DNA of 64,000 nt from an uncultured Blautia sp. (GTDB taxonomy: Bacteria > Bacillota > Clostridia > Lachnospirales > Lachnospiraceae): the NCBI GenBank assembly GCA_900540785.1, contig UQHF01000016.1, positions 10,726 to 74,725 of the forward strand, in the 5' to 3' direction. Positions 19,313-27,016 of this stretch are shown piece after piece (the stretch's first letter is position 1; each line of letters starts with the position of its first letter). The position numbers and the translations under genes are program-made. Below the pieces are notes generated by a model, which was not told where the DNA came from, did not search any database, and was given only the letters and a program-made list of their open reading frames with translations.

Positions 19313-19368
19313 AAACACCATATAGTGGGATTTTGATGAAATGAGTCCACAATATATGGTGTTTTTTT
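19313..19368 (+). terminator. terminator after hflX
   Basis: AAACACCATAT (19313-19323) pairs with ATATGGTGTTT (19354-19363, U run going on to 19368). The inner AGTGGG and TCCAC also pair. Confidence 0.85.
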
Positions 19369-19371
19369 CTG

Positions 19372-19400
19372 TTGACTGAGGGAAAGGAGTCTGCTACAAT
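19372..19400 (+). promoter_or_regulatory. sigma-A promoter for nrdD
   Basis: TTGACT (19372-19377) and TACAAT (19395-19400), spacer 17 bases, directly after the hflX terminator and 81 bases upstream of nrdD. I found no NrdR-box-like palindrome in the leader. Confidence 0.72.
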
Positions 19401-19481
19401 AATCCTACAGCGTCTTTATCTGACAGAGGATATAGACAGAAATAAATATGTTTTTTATATAAGAATGGGGGCTTTCTTACC

Positions 19482-21854
19482 ATGTTTCAGGTAGTAAAAA
19501 GAGATGGAGAAATTGCGGATTTTCAGATGGGAAAAATCACAGCCGCGATTCACAAAGCTTTTGATGCAAAGGAGAAACATTACAGTGAGGATATGATTGA
19601 ACTTCTGGGACTTCGTGTGACCTCAGATTTTCAGGGCAAAATTCAGGATGAAAAAATTTCTGTGGAGGATATTCAGGACAGTGTGGAAAACGTGCTGATC
19701 CAGGCTGGATATTCAGACGTTGCGAAAGCGTATATCCTGTACCGCAAACAGCGGGAAAAAGTCCGCAACATGAAATCCACGATTCTGGATTACAAAGAAA
19801 TCGTCAACAGCTATGTAAAAGTGGAAGACTGGCGTGTAAAAGAAAATTCCACAGTCACTTATTCTGTAGGCGGACTGATCTTAAGTAATTCCGGCGCAGT
19901 GACCGCCAATTACTGGCTGTCGGAGATTTACGACAACGAAATCGCAGAAGCACACAGAAATGCGGACATTCACATTCACGACCTTTCCATGCTCACAGGC
20001 TACTGTGCAGGCTGGTCTTTAAAGCAGCTGATCAAAGAAGGACTGGGCGGTATTGAGGGAAAAATCACTTCCTCCCCTGCAAAGCATTTGAGCGTTCTCT
20101 GTAACCAGATGGTAAATTTTCTTGGAATCATGCAGAACGAGTGGGCAGGAGCCCAGGCTTTTTCCTCTTTTGATACGTATCTTGCTCCGTTTGTAAAGGC
20201 AGATAACCTTTCTTATCCGGAAGTAAAAAAATGTATCGAATCATTTATTTACGGAGTAAACACACCGAGCCGCTGGGGAACCCAGGCGCCGTTTTCCAAT
20301 ATTACCCTTGACTGGACGGTTCCCGATGATCTGGCGGAGCTTCCGGCGATCGTAGGCGGAAAAGAGATGGATTTTAAGTATAAAGACTGCAAAAAAGAGA
20401 TGGATATGGTAAATAAAGCCTTTATCGAGACGATGATAGAGGGCGATGCAAACGGAAGAGGCTTCCAGTACCCAATCCCCACTTATTCCATTACAAAGGA
20501 GTTTGACTGGTCAGACACAGAAAATAACCGTCTTTTATTTGAAATGACAGCAAAATACGGAACGCCGTATTTTTCCAACTATATTAACAGCGATATGAAG
20601 CCAAGCGACATCAGAAGTATGTGCTGCCGTCTCCGCCTTGACCTTCGCGAGCTCCGCAAAAAAAGCGGCGGGTTTTTCGGTTCAGGGGAAAGTACAGGTT
20701 CAGTGGGCGTAGTTACCATCAATATGCCGAGAATCGCATATCTTTCCAAAACACCGGAGGAATTTTATCACCGCCTCGACCATATGATGGATATAGCGGC
20801 GCGTTCTCTCCATATAAAGAGAGAAGTGATCGGACGTCTTCTTGAGGAAGGGTTATATCCTTACACAAAACGGTATCTGGGAAGTTTTGACAACCATTTT
20901 TCTACGATCGGTCTTGTGGGAATGAATGAGGCGGGATTGAACGCCTGCTGGCTGGGATGTGATATGACGGATCCGAGAACACAGCAGTTTACAAAAGATG
21001 TGTTAAATCATATGAGAGAGCGTCTTTCTGACTACCAGGAAGAGTATCCGGGCGAGCTTTTTAACCTGGAAGCAACACCTGCGGAATCCACGGCTTACCG
21101 TCTTGCAAAACATGACAGAAAACGCTGGCCAGATATTCGGACAGCAGGAAGCAAGGGAGATACTCCGTATTATACAAACAGCTCCCATCTTCCGGTAGAA
21201 TTTTCCAGTGATATTTTTGATGCTCTTGATATTCAGGACGAGCTTCAGACTTTATACACATCAGGAACCGTGTTCCACGGATTTTTAGGGGAAAAGCTTC
21301 CGGACTGGAGAGCGGCGGCAGCTCTTGTGCGGAAAATCGCGGAAAATTACAGACTTCCTTATTATACGATCTCTCCTACTTATTCCGTATGCCAGGAGCA
21401 TGGCTATATCAGCGGCGAGCATTTTACCTGCCCGAAATGCGGCAAAAAAGCAGAGGTTTACAGCAGGATCACAGGATATTACCGTCCGGTGCAGAACTGG
21501 AATGACGGAAAAGCCCAGGAGTATAAAAACAGAACTCTTTATGATGTGGCTCACTCACAGCTTAAAAAAGTGCATACAAGCGTTGTGACCATGACAGAAG
21601 ACGATGTAAAGATCCAGCCTGTAAAAACCCATAAATATCTTTTTACAACAAGTACCTGCCCAAACTGCCGCATGGCGAAAAAGATTCTTGAGGGCGAAAA
21701 TCTGGAAATTATTGATGCGGAGGAAAATCCGGATCTGGCAAGGGCATTTGGAATTATGCAGGCGCCCACGCTTGTTATTACAGACGGGGAGCATACAAAG
21801 AAGTACGTAAACGCCTCCAATATCCAAAAATATGTAGATGAGGAAGAGGTATAG
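19482..21854 (+). CDS. nrdD: anaerobic ribonucleotide reductase with glutaredoxin-like tail
   Basis: A 790-residue class III ribonucleoside-triphosphate reductase. An ATP-cone (about 1-95) senses dATP/ATP. The ten-stranded barrel core follows. A cysteine zinc site lies near CPKCGKK. The glycyl radical site is Gly665 in RITGYYRP. After that, from about residue 712, comes an extra thioredoxin-fold module with a CPNC redox motif (Cys726, Cys729) and the cis-Pro segment QAPTLVI, which could supply electrons in cis. The activase NrdG is not next to it, which is unusual. It supplies dNTPs without oxygen. Confidence 0.95.
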   Translation: MFQVVKRDGEIADFQMGKITAAIHKAFDAKEKHYSEDMIELLGLRVTSDFQGKIQDEKISVEDIQDSVENVLIQAGYSDVAKAYILYRKQREKVRNMKSTILDYKEIVNSYVKVEDWRVKENSTVTYSVGGLILSNSGAVTANYWLSEIYDNEIAEAHRNADIHIHDLSMLTGYCAGWSLKQLIKEGLGGIEGKITSSPAKHLSVLCNQMVNFLGIMQNEWAGAQAFSSFDTYLAPFVKADNLSYPEVKKCIESFIYGVNTPSRWGTQAPFSNITLDWTVPDDLAELPAIVGGKEMDFKYKDCKKEMDMVNKAFIETMIEGDANGRGFQYPIPTYSITKEFDWSDTENNRLLFEMTAKYGTPYFSNYINSDMKPSDIRSMCCRLRLDLRELRKKSGGFFGSGESTGSVGVVTINMPRIAYLSKTPEEFYHRLDHMMDIAARSLHIKREVIGRLLEEGLYPYTKRYLGSFDNHFSTIGLVGMNEAGLNACWLGCDMTDPRTQQFTKDVLNHMRERLSDYQEEYPGELFNLEATPAESTAYRLAKHDRKRWPDIRTAGSKGDTPYYTNSSHLPVEFSSDIFDALDIQDELQTLYTSGTVFHGFLGEKLPDWRAAAALVRKIAENYRLPYYTISPTYSVCQEHGYISGEHFTCPKCGKKAEVYSRITGYYRPVQNWNDGKAQEYKNRTLYDVAHSQLKKVHTSVVTMTEDDVKIQPVKTHKYLFTTSTCPNCRMAKKILEGENLEIIDAEENPDLARAFGIMQAPTLVITDGEHTKKYVNASNIQKYVDEEEV

Positions 21855-21867
21855 GGGACAGAATCAG

Positions 21868-22173
21868 ATGAGAGTAAAAATTACAGTACTGAAAAAAGAA
21901 TTTTATGAAGACTATGCAGAAAAATATCTGACAGACGGGGTGGCAGCCGGTTCCTGTCCCGAACTGAATGTGGGTGAGGAATTTATATATGAAGGCGGGG
22001 CAAAAATGCCGGAAGGTTTCTGTCCTTACGCCTGGCAGGATATTTATTCCTCAGTCAGCGTTCTTGCAGGGAGCAGAGAAGTAGATAATACATGGTACAA
22101 AAATCCAAAAACAAAAATAATCTGCTGCACAGACGGGATCAGACCGGTAGTTTTTAAATTAGAACAGATATAA
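21868..22173 (+). CDS. TIGR04076 family protein
   Basis: A 101-residue protein. I take the ATG at 21868 rather than the upstream frame opening at 21838, which would overlap nrdD. It has the TIGR04076 pattern: an N-terminal VKITVLKKEF strand, then GSCPELNVGEEF, PEGFCPYAWQDIY and a C-terminal CCTDGIRPVVFKL. Three cysteines in these blocks are the conserved marks of the family. The family is common in anaerobes and its function is unknown. It follows nrdD by 13 bases and precedes the TrpB2-type gene by 15, so it is co-transcribed. Confidence 0.85.
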   Translation: MRVKITVLKKEFYEDYAEKYLTDGVAAGSCPELNVGEEFIYEGGAKMPEGFCPYAWQDIYSSVSVLAGSREVDNTWYKNPKTKIICCTDGIRPVVFKLEQI

Positions 22174-22188
22174 CGGGGGATTTGCCAT

Positions 22189-23556
22189 ATGGGAAAAGAA
22201 ATACCTTACAAAATTTACCTTGAAGAAAACGAGATGCCGAAAGCCTGGTATAATCTGCGGGCAGATATGAAGAACAAGCCTGCGCCTCTTTTAAATCCAG
22301 AGACAAAAAAGCCCATGACACCGGAAGAGCTTGGCGTTGTCTTCTGTGACGAGCTGGTCCGTCAGGAGCTTGACGATACCACTCCTTATATTGAAATCCC
22401 GCAGGAAATACGGGATTTTTACAAGATGTACCGCCCGTCTCCTCTTGTGCGCGCTTACTGTCTTGAAAAGAAGCTGGAGACTCCGGCAAAGATTTATTAT
22501 AAATTCGAGGGAAATAATACAAGCGGAAGCCACAAATTAAATTCGGCGATTGCCCAGGCATATTATGCAAAGAAGCAGGGATTAAAAGGCGTGACAACAG
22601 AGACAGGAGCGGGACAGTGGGGTACGGCGCTTTCTATGGCGTGTGCATATCTGGAACTGGAATGTCAGGTGTACATGGTAAAATGTTCTTATGAGCAGAA
22701 GCCTTTCCGCCGTGAGGTCATGCGTACTTACGGCGCGCAGGTAACTCCGTCTCCCTCTGAAACAACAGAGGTGGGAAGAAAAATTTTAAGAGAATTTCCG
22801 GGAACAAGCGGAAGTCTTGGCTGTGCCATTTCCGAGGCTGTAGAGGCAGCAGGGGCAGATCCGGGTTACCGTTATGTGCTTGGAAGCGTATTAAATCAGG
22901 TACTTCTTCATCAGTCCGTTATAGGACTGGAAACAAAGGCAGCGCTTGATAAATACGGAATCATCCCGGATATGATCATCGGCTGTGCGGGAGGCGGTTC
23001 CAATCTGGGCGGTCTGATTTCCCCGTTTATGGGAGAAAAAATCCGAGGGGAAAGAGATTATCAGTTCCTTGCAGTGGAGCCGGCGTCCTGTCCAAGCTTA
23101 ACAAGAGGAAAATTCGCGTATGATTACTGTGACACTGGCATGGTTACGCCTCTCGCAAAAATGTATACTCTGGGAAGCGGCTTTATTCCTTCCGCAAGTC
23201 ATTCAGGAGGACTTCGCTATCACGGCATGAATCCTGTTCTTTCAAAGCTTTATGCAGACGGACTTATGGAGGCGCGCTCTGTGACACAGACGGAAGTCTT
23301 TGAAGCGGCGCAGCAGTTTGCGAAGGTGGAAGGAATCCTTCCGGCGCCGGAAAGTTCTCATGCGATCCGCGCAGCGATCGACGAAGCCCTCAAGTGCAAA
23401 GAGACGGGAGAAGAAAAGACGATCGTCTTCGGTCTTACAGGCACAGGATATTTTGATATGGTTGCTTATGGAAAATATAATGATGGAGAAATGTCTGATT
23501 ATATTCCTACAGATGAAGAACTGGAAAAAGGATTTGCAGGTCTTCCGAAAATCTGA
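22189..23556 (+). CDS. TrpB2-type PLP enzyme (tryptophan synthase beta-like)
   Basis: A 455-residue fold-type II PLP enzyme. Its length and its N-terminal extension before RPSPLVRA mark it as the TrpB2 (TIGR01415) type rather than ordinary TrpB. The PLP lysine is Lys116 in GSHKLNSA, followed by ETGAGQWGTALS. The phosphate-binding glycine loop is CAGGGSNLGG. TrpB2 proteins can join indole and serine to give tryptophan, but without trpA or other trp genes nearby the role is open. The start has GGGGGAT upstream. A strong terminator follows. Confidence 0.92.
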   Translation: MGKEIPYKIYLEENEMPKAWYNLRADMKNKPAPLLNPETKKPMTPEELGVVFCDELVRQELDDTTPYIEIPQEIRDFYKMYRPSPLVRAYCLEKKLETPAKIYYKFEGNNTSGSHKLNSAIAQAYYAKKQGLKGVTTETGAGQWGTALSMACAYLELECQVYMVKCSYEQKPFRREVMRTYGAQVTPSPSETTEVGRKILREFPGTSGSLGCAISEAVEAAGADPGYRYVLGSVLNQVLLHQSVIGLETKAALDKYGIIPDMIIGCAGGGSNLGGLISPFMGEKIRGERDYQFLAVEPASCPSLTRGKFAYDYCDTGMVTPLAKMYTLGSGFIPSASHSGGLRYHGMNPVLSKLYADGLMEARSVTQTEVFEAAQQFAKVEGILPAPESSHAIRAAIDEALKCKETGEEKTIVFGLTGTGYFDMVAYGKYNDGEMSDYIPTDEELEKGFAGLPKI

Positions 23557-23581
23557 TATGAGAATTGGAAATTTCGGCGTG

Positions 23582-23625
23582 GAACCCCGGGCTTTTTATG
23601 AAACATTCTGCCCGGGGTTCTTTTT
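23582..23625 (+). terminator. terminator after the TrpB2-type gene
   Basis: AACCCCGGGC (23583-23592) and GCCCGGGGTT (23610-23619) form a GC-rich stem followed by TTTTT. Confidence 0.92.
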
Positions 23626-23657
23626 GCTTTTTTTATTTGTCATTTATGTGGTTACGG

Positions 23658-23846
23658 TTATTTTGTATTTCCTTTTTCTGGCGGCTTTGCCGTGAAATCA
23701 AAAACATCACGGTAGGCGTCCCATTCTTCTCTGTCTGCGGCAGCCTGATACATCAGTCCTGTGCATTCTGTGCAGGCGTTTGTATCCAGATAATTTTCAT
23801 AAGAAATATGGTAAGGGTTGTCTGGCTTTTCTTTTTCCCGGCTCAT
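23658..23846 (-). CDS. small CTGL-motif protein, clostridial type
   Basis: A 62-residue acidic protein on the minus strand. GAGGAGGT lies seven bases before its ATG, a near-perfect ribosome site, and it contains DTNACTECTGLMYQAAADRE and EEWDAYRDVF. Many small clostridial proteins share an x-CTGL-(M/I)-P-like segment followed by an acidic EEx-AY helix. I recall this pattern from unnamed Lachnospiraceae proteins and cannot name a family. It is convergent with the TrpB2-type gene. No function is known. Confidence 0.65.
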   Translation of the reverse strand: MSREKEKPDNPYHISYENYLDTNACTECTGLMYQAAADREEWDAYRDVFDFTAKPPEKGNTK

Positions 23847-24386
23847 TCTGGCACCTCCTCTTCTATCTGAGTCAAAGAATAGTATATGAAGAGAAGGGCG
23901 GGGATATACAGGTGAATAATAAAGACTTGAGGAAATAAAAAGGTAAATACCATATCTGTGGAAATTGTAAGGTGAAAATGCATAAATCTTTTTTGTGGCC
24001 TATAAAAAAGAAGAGAAAATAGGCGGGAAATGAGTATAATTATATTTTCTCCTATAAAATAGAAAACAAAATAAGCGAAAAACTTAGCATATCAAAAGGT
24101 ATCCTATGAAATCCAACCAAAAAATAGGCGGATATAGGATTTTTTCTGATTCTCGCCTATTTTTCCTCAAGAAAAGTAGGGTGTAATTGAGAGTTCCAGA
24201 AAAAAAGTGCATTTGAAGCAGAAAAAAGTAAGAGAAATTTGAAAGATTCACAAAAACACCTGAATACAGCTATGTAATCCAGGGTGCCGAAGCATAGTAG
24301 ACTTTATGATATTAGAAAAAACAATGTCTGGGAATAGAAGAGAGAGGAAGCAGCAAAAACTTGTTATTATTTTGACAAAAAAGATG
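23847..24386. other. 540-base intergenic region with repeated AAAATAGGCGG and hairpins
   Basis: No coding frame is convincing. AAAATAGGCGG occurs at 24017-24027 and again at 24121-24131, and its complement CGCCTATTTT at 24154-24163. Either copy could pair with that complement. ATCCTAT (near 24101) can also pair with ATAGGAT (near 24134). The stretch could therefore fold in mutually exclusive ways. The rest is A-rich and featureless to my eye. Confidence 0.5.
24119..24164. terminator. bidirectional terminator-like hairpin
   Basis: AAAAAATAGGCG (24119-24130) and CGCCTATTTTT (24154-24164) form a stem flanked by A on one side and T on the other, so it could end transcription from both directions. 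Which transcript it serves is not clear, since no gene ends nearby on the + strand. Confidence 0.55.
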
Positions 24387-24414
24387 TTGAAATTTCTACA
24401 AATTGTGCTATAAT
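24387..24414 (+). promoter_or_regulatory. promoter of the folT transcript
   Basis: TTGAAA (24387-24392) and TATAAT (24409-24414) are 16 bases apart, with an extended TG before the -10 (TGCTATAAT). A second -35-like TTGACA lies at 24372-24377 but is too far away. Transcription would start about 24421, ten bases before the riboswitch. Confidence 0.75.
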
Positions 24415-24430
24415 CAGCTTGAATAAATAA

Positions 24431-24535
24431 TAGCGAAGTAGGATTTTATGCGTTAAGTGTTCATTGGCTGGGGAGTCGCCGTGAAACGAAAAGCAGTACA
24501 GATGCTTACGATATGATTTCCGCACCCGTTGCTAC
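24431..24535 (+). ncRNA. THF (folate) riboswitch
   Basis: The stretch contains the hallmark blocks of the tetrahydrofolate riboswitch (RF01831): AGTAG, GCGTTAAGTGT (24450-24460), GGGGAGTCGCC (about 24470-24480), ACGAAAAGC, and the closing CCGCACCCGTTGCTAC (ending 24535). It lies between a promoter and a folate ECF transporter gene, the expected place. Binding of reduced folate should lower folT expression. Downstream, TGTGAGAACATCTCATA (near 24537) forms a small hairpin before an SD-like GGAGGG, and the real ribosome site follows at about 24603. Confidence 0.88.
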
Positions 24536-24618
24536 ATGTGAGAACATCTCATAATGTGGAGGGATTATTATTTATGTAACTACTCTATTTTTAAAAACAT
24601 TATGGAGGTGTTTTTATT

Positions 24619-25200
24619 ATGCAAAAAAACAGCAGTAAACAGCATTGGAACGTAGCAACTCTTGTCTATATGGCGCTTCTTGTTGCTCTGCACCTTGTTC
24701 TTACAAGAGTATTTGTGATTGAACTTGGAGCTTACCGTATCTCTATCGGAAGTGTGGCAACGATCATGGCAGGTCTCTGGCTTGGACCGGTAGCCGGCGG
24801 TGTCTGCGGATTTACAGCAGATATTATTGGCTGCTTTATGAAAGGATATGCAGTGAATCCGTTTATTACATTAGCGGCAATTCTCTGGGGCGTGATTCCC
24901 GCACTTGCAAAACCGTTTTTTGCAAACCGCACAAAGAAGATGAAAGCAGTCGGTATCTGTATTTCTATCGCAATTACAGATGTTATAAGTTCGCTGATTC
25001 TTACAACTGCAGGTCTTGTTATTTTCCTGGGATATAACTTCTATGCGATTATGCCGGGAAGACTGGTACAGTTTGCATGTATGCTTCCACTTTATTGTGT
25101 ATTAAGCTGCATTTTATATTTAAGCCCTCTTACTTCTATGGTAGTGAGCGGCATTTCCAGAACAGCGCGTCCCGGTGGACACAGCCTGGAAGGAAGATAA
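24619..25200 (+). CDS. folT: folate ECF transporter S component
   Basis: A 193-residue membrane protein with six predicted helices. It has the N-terminal ECF interaction signature (ALLVALHLVLTRVF with small residues), then RISIGSVATIMAGLWLGPVAG, typical of FolT. It binds folate and needs the shared EcfA/A'/T energizing module encoded elsewhere. The THF riboswitch in its leader confirms the substrate class. The ATG at 24619 has GGAGGTG upstream. A terminator follows, so the transcript carries only this gene. Confidence 0.92.
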   Translation: MQKNSSKQHWNVATLVYMALLVALHLVLTRVFVIELGAYRISIGSVATIMAGLWLGPVAGGVCGFTADIIGCFMKGYAVNPFITLAAILWGVIPALAKPFFANRTKKMKAVGICISIAITDVISSLILTTAGLVIFLGYNFYAIMPGRLVQFACMLPLYCVLSCILYLSPLTSMVVSGISRTARPGGHSLEGR

Positions 25201-25232
25201 TATTTATAAAGAACAAAAGATTCCCCGTACAG

Positions 25233-25268
25233 AAAGCCGGCGGTTCCTCAGAGAACTGCCGGCTTTTA
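25233..25268 (+). terminator. terminator after folT
   Basis: AAAGCCGGCGGTTC (from 25233) and GAACTGCCGGCTTT (to about 25266) form a 14-base stem with one mismatch and a short T tail. It probably also serves the convergent acetyltransferase gene. Confidence 0.8.
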
Positions 25269-25335
25269 AAGTGCGCCTTGCGGAGCCGCAAGTGAGATTC
25301 TTTGTTCATGCAGGAGATTTTTACGTACTGTGGAT

Positions 25336-26109
25336 TTATCGATTTGATTGTGGAGAATCCGGCTGCACCCGGAACCAGTATGTGTAAAAAGTTTCGAATC
25401 CAAGAGAGCGATAAAGATTCTGGGCGGAAACATTGCTGCTGACTGCCTGAAGATATGCTTTTTGGGCGCCCCGTTCCTGTCCTTTTTGCAAAAGCCCTGT
25501 ACAGATCTGGCGGGCATATCCCATTCTTCGAAAATCTTCCCGCACATGAATCGCATAAATTCCAATATAATTCCGGTCAAGGATTCCAAGACCTGTTCCT
25601 ATGATTTCCCCGTTTTTTACAATGGAAGCGCAGATGGTTTCTTTTAAAATGGCGCGGTACATGGAGGGAACCACCATGCGGTGAATGGGGTTCGATGTAT
25701 TTTTTAAATCAAAAAGCGCCTGAATCCACTGAGCGGGAATTTCCTCCGTAAACGTAACATCAGGGCAGCAGTTCTGAGGAAAATCTGGATTTTTGGAAAA
25801 ATCCATAGTCATAACATCTGTTGTATGCTGAATTTCGTAGCCTCTGTTTTCCAGTATATAATCAAAATCAGGAGAGATCAGAGGACTGATCTTAAAAATC
25901 GCAGGCGTTCCCAGACGCTTATATACAGCTTCACAGTAAGGGATTTTTTCTTTCCACGGAAGTGTGGAAATTCCAAACTGTTCCACGCTGTTTGTACGGT
26001 GTGTATAAAAATACGAGAAGCGGAGAATCCAGCCGTCATACAGCTCCATTTTATGGGAAGGCCAGGCATTTAGAGACATATCTTCAATTTGTTTGATTTC
26101 TGCATTCAT
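25336..26109 (-). CDS. GNAT acetyltransferase
   Basis: A 257-residue protein from the inner ATG at 26109; the frame opens at 26127, but that ATG has no ribosome site. The C-terminal half is a GNAT domain: the IYAIHVREDFRRMGYARQI strand-loop with a degenerate R/Q-x-x-G-x-A pyrophosphate loop, and then NVSAQNLYRSLGFE. The N-terminal half begins with WPSHKMELYDGWILRFS, seen in two-domain GNATs. It transfers an acetyl group from acetyl-CoA; the substrate is unknown. It stands alone on the minus strand, divergent from the Tad operon. Confidence 0.85.
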   Translation of the reverse strand: MNAEIKQIEDMSLNAWPSHKMELYDGWILRFSYFYTHRTNSVEQFGISTLPWKEKIPYCEAVYKRLGTPAIFKISPLISPDFDYILENRGYEIQHTTDVMTMDFSKNPDFPQNCCPDVTFTEEIPAQWIQALFDLKNTSNPIHRMVVPSMYRAILKETICASIVKNGEIIGTGLGILDRNYIGIYAIHVREDFRRMGYARQICTGLLQKGQERGAQKAYLQAVSSNVSAQNLYRSLGFETFYTYWFRVQPDSPQSNR

Positions 26110-26281
26110 GTTCCACACTTCTTTCATTAAATTTTATATTCATATTATACACATTCTGATAAAATATTCAAGAAAAACTTATAATTATGCGAAAGAACTG
26201 GAAGGGCAGAGAAGAAAATCCAAAATGAGCCCTGGCAGAGACTGTGGGCGCAATAATGTCGGAATTTGTCGATGAAATGTT

Positions 26282-26311
26282 CTGGACAAAGCGTCCAGAT
26301 TGTTCTATAAT
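26282..26311 (+). promoter_or_regulatory. Tad operon promoter with overlapping palindrome
   Basis: TGGACA (26283-26288) and TATAAT (26306-26311) with a 17-base spacer. CTGGAC-AAAGC-GTCCAG (26282-26298) is a perfect palindrome over the -35 element, an ideal repressor site. It lies 193 bases upstream of the first Tad gene. Sequence between 26110 and 26280 shows nothing else I can name. Confidence 0.72.
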
Positions 26312-26317
26312 AAGAGT

Positions 26318-26376
26318 CACCAGAAGACATCTGGTATCTAAACCGTCAGTTCAGACGGGAAATCCCAATTTTTTTT
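26318..26376 (+). ncRNA. possibly structured leader of the Tad operon
   Basis: Just after the expected start point three small hairpins follow each other: ACCAG/CTGGT (26319-26335), CCGTC/GACGG (26343-26358) and GGGA/TCCC (26357-26366), the last two sharing bases, then a run of eight T (about 26369-26376). The shared bases make the last two stems compete. It might be an attenuator or a riboswitch-like element. I could not match it to a named class. The 127 bases from there to the first gene are A-rich and plain. Confidence 0.45.
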
Positions 26377-26503
26377 ACAAAAGAGAAAATCAGTACAGAC
26401 AGTACAACGAATATAACCAGATTCGTTATACGAAAACACCTGCTTATGTGTTGATTAGAAGTGTTAAGAAATGTGAGCTACAAAAGAAAAGCGAGGTGAT
26501 GCC

Positions 26504-27016
26504 ATGTTTTTTAACATCTGCTTTCCTGTTACCGCCGCCGCAGTGGCAGTGATTATGGATCTTCGTACAGGAAAGGTAGATAACGGGTGGATTTTATTTT
26601 GTACAGTTATGGAAATTCTTGTATGTTTTCTTCGGGAAGGACCGGGAGGAATAGGAAAACAGATAACGGGAATGCTGCTGCCGGTGATAATCTTTGTACC
26701 TCTGCTGCTGTTTCATATGATAGGAGCAGGAGATGTGAAACTTTTTTCTGTTCTCGGAGGAATCATGGGAACGAAGAAAATTCTCACGTGCATAATATAT
26801 GCGGTTATCTGCGGCGCAGGAATCTCTCTTGCCATTTTAATTTTAAATGGAGATGCGTTCTCAAGATTCTGGTATCTTCGGGAATACATACGGGAGTATT
26901 TTCAGACTGGAGAAATCAAGCCGTATTATAAAGGCAATGTGGCGTCTCCGGAAAATTTCCATTTTACAATACCTGTTTTTATGAGCGTCGTGCTGTACGC
27001 GGGAGGTGTCTATTGA
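26504..27016 (+). CDS. prepilin peptidase (A24, TadV/CpaA type), first copy
   Basis: A 170-residue membrane protease. The two catalytic aspartates of the A24 family are visible in VIMDLRTGKVDN (about residue 19) and in GAGDVKLF, the GxGD motif (about 76). About five helices. These enzymes cut the leader of Flp pilins and TadE-like pseudopilins. It heads the Tad operon and overlaps the next gene by four bases. It is longer than the second peptidase of the operon at 33554 and ends in an extra FTIPVFMSVVLYAGG helix. The start has GCGAGGTGA upstream. Confidence 0.88.
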   Translation: MFFNICFPVTAAAVAVIMDLRTGKVDNGWILFCTVMEILVCFLREGPGGIGKQITGMLLPVIIFVPLLLFHMIGAGDVKLFSVLGGIMGTKKILTCIIYAVICGAGISLAILILNGDAFSRFWYLREYIREYFQTGEIKPYYKGNVASPENFHFTIPVFMSVVLYAGGVY

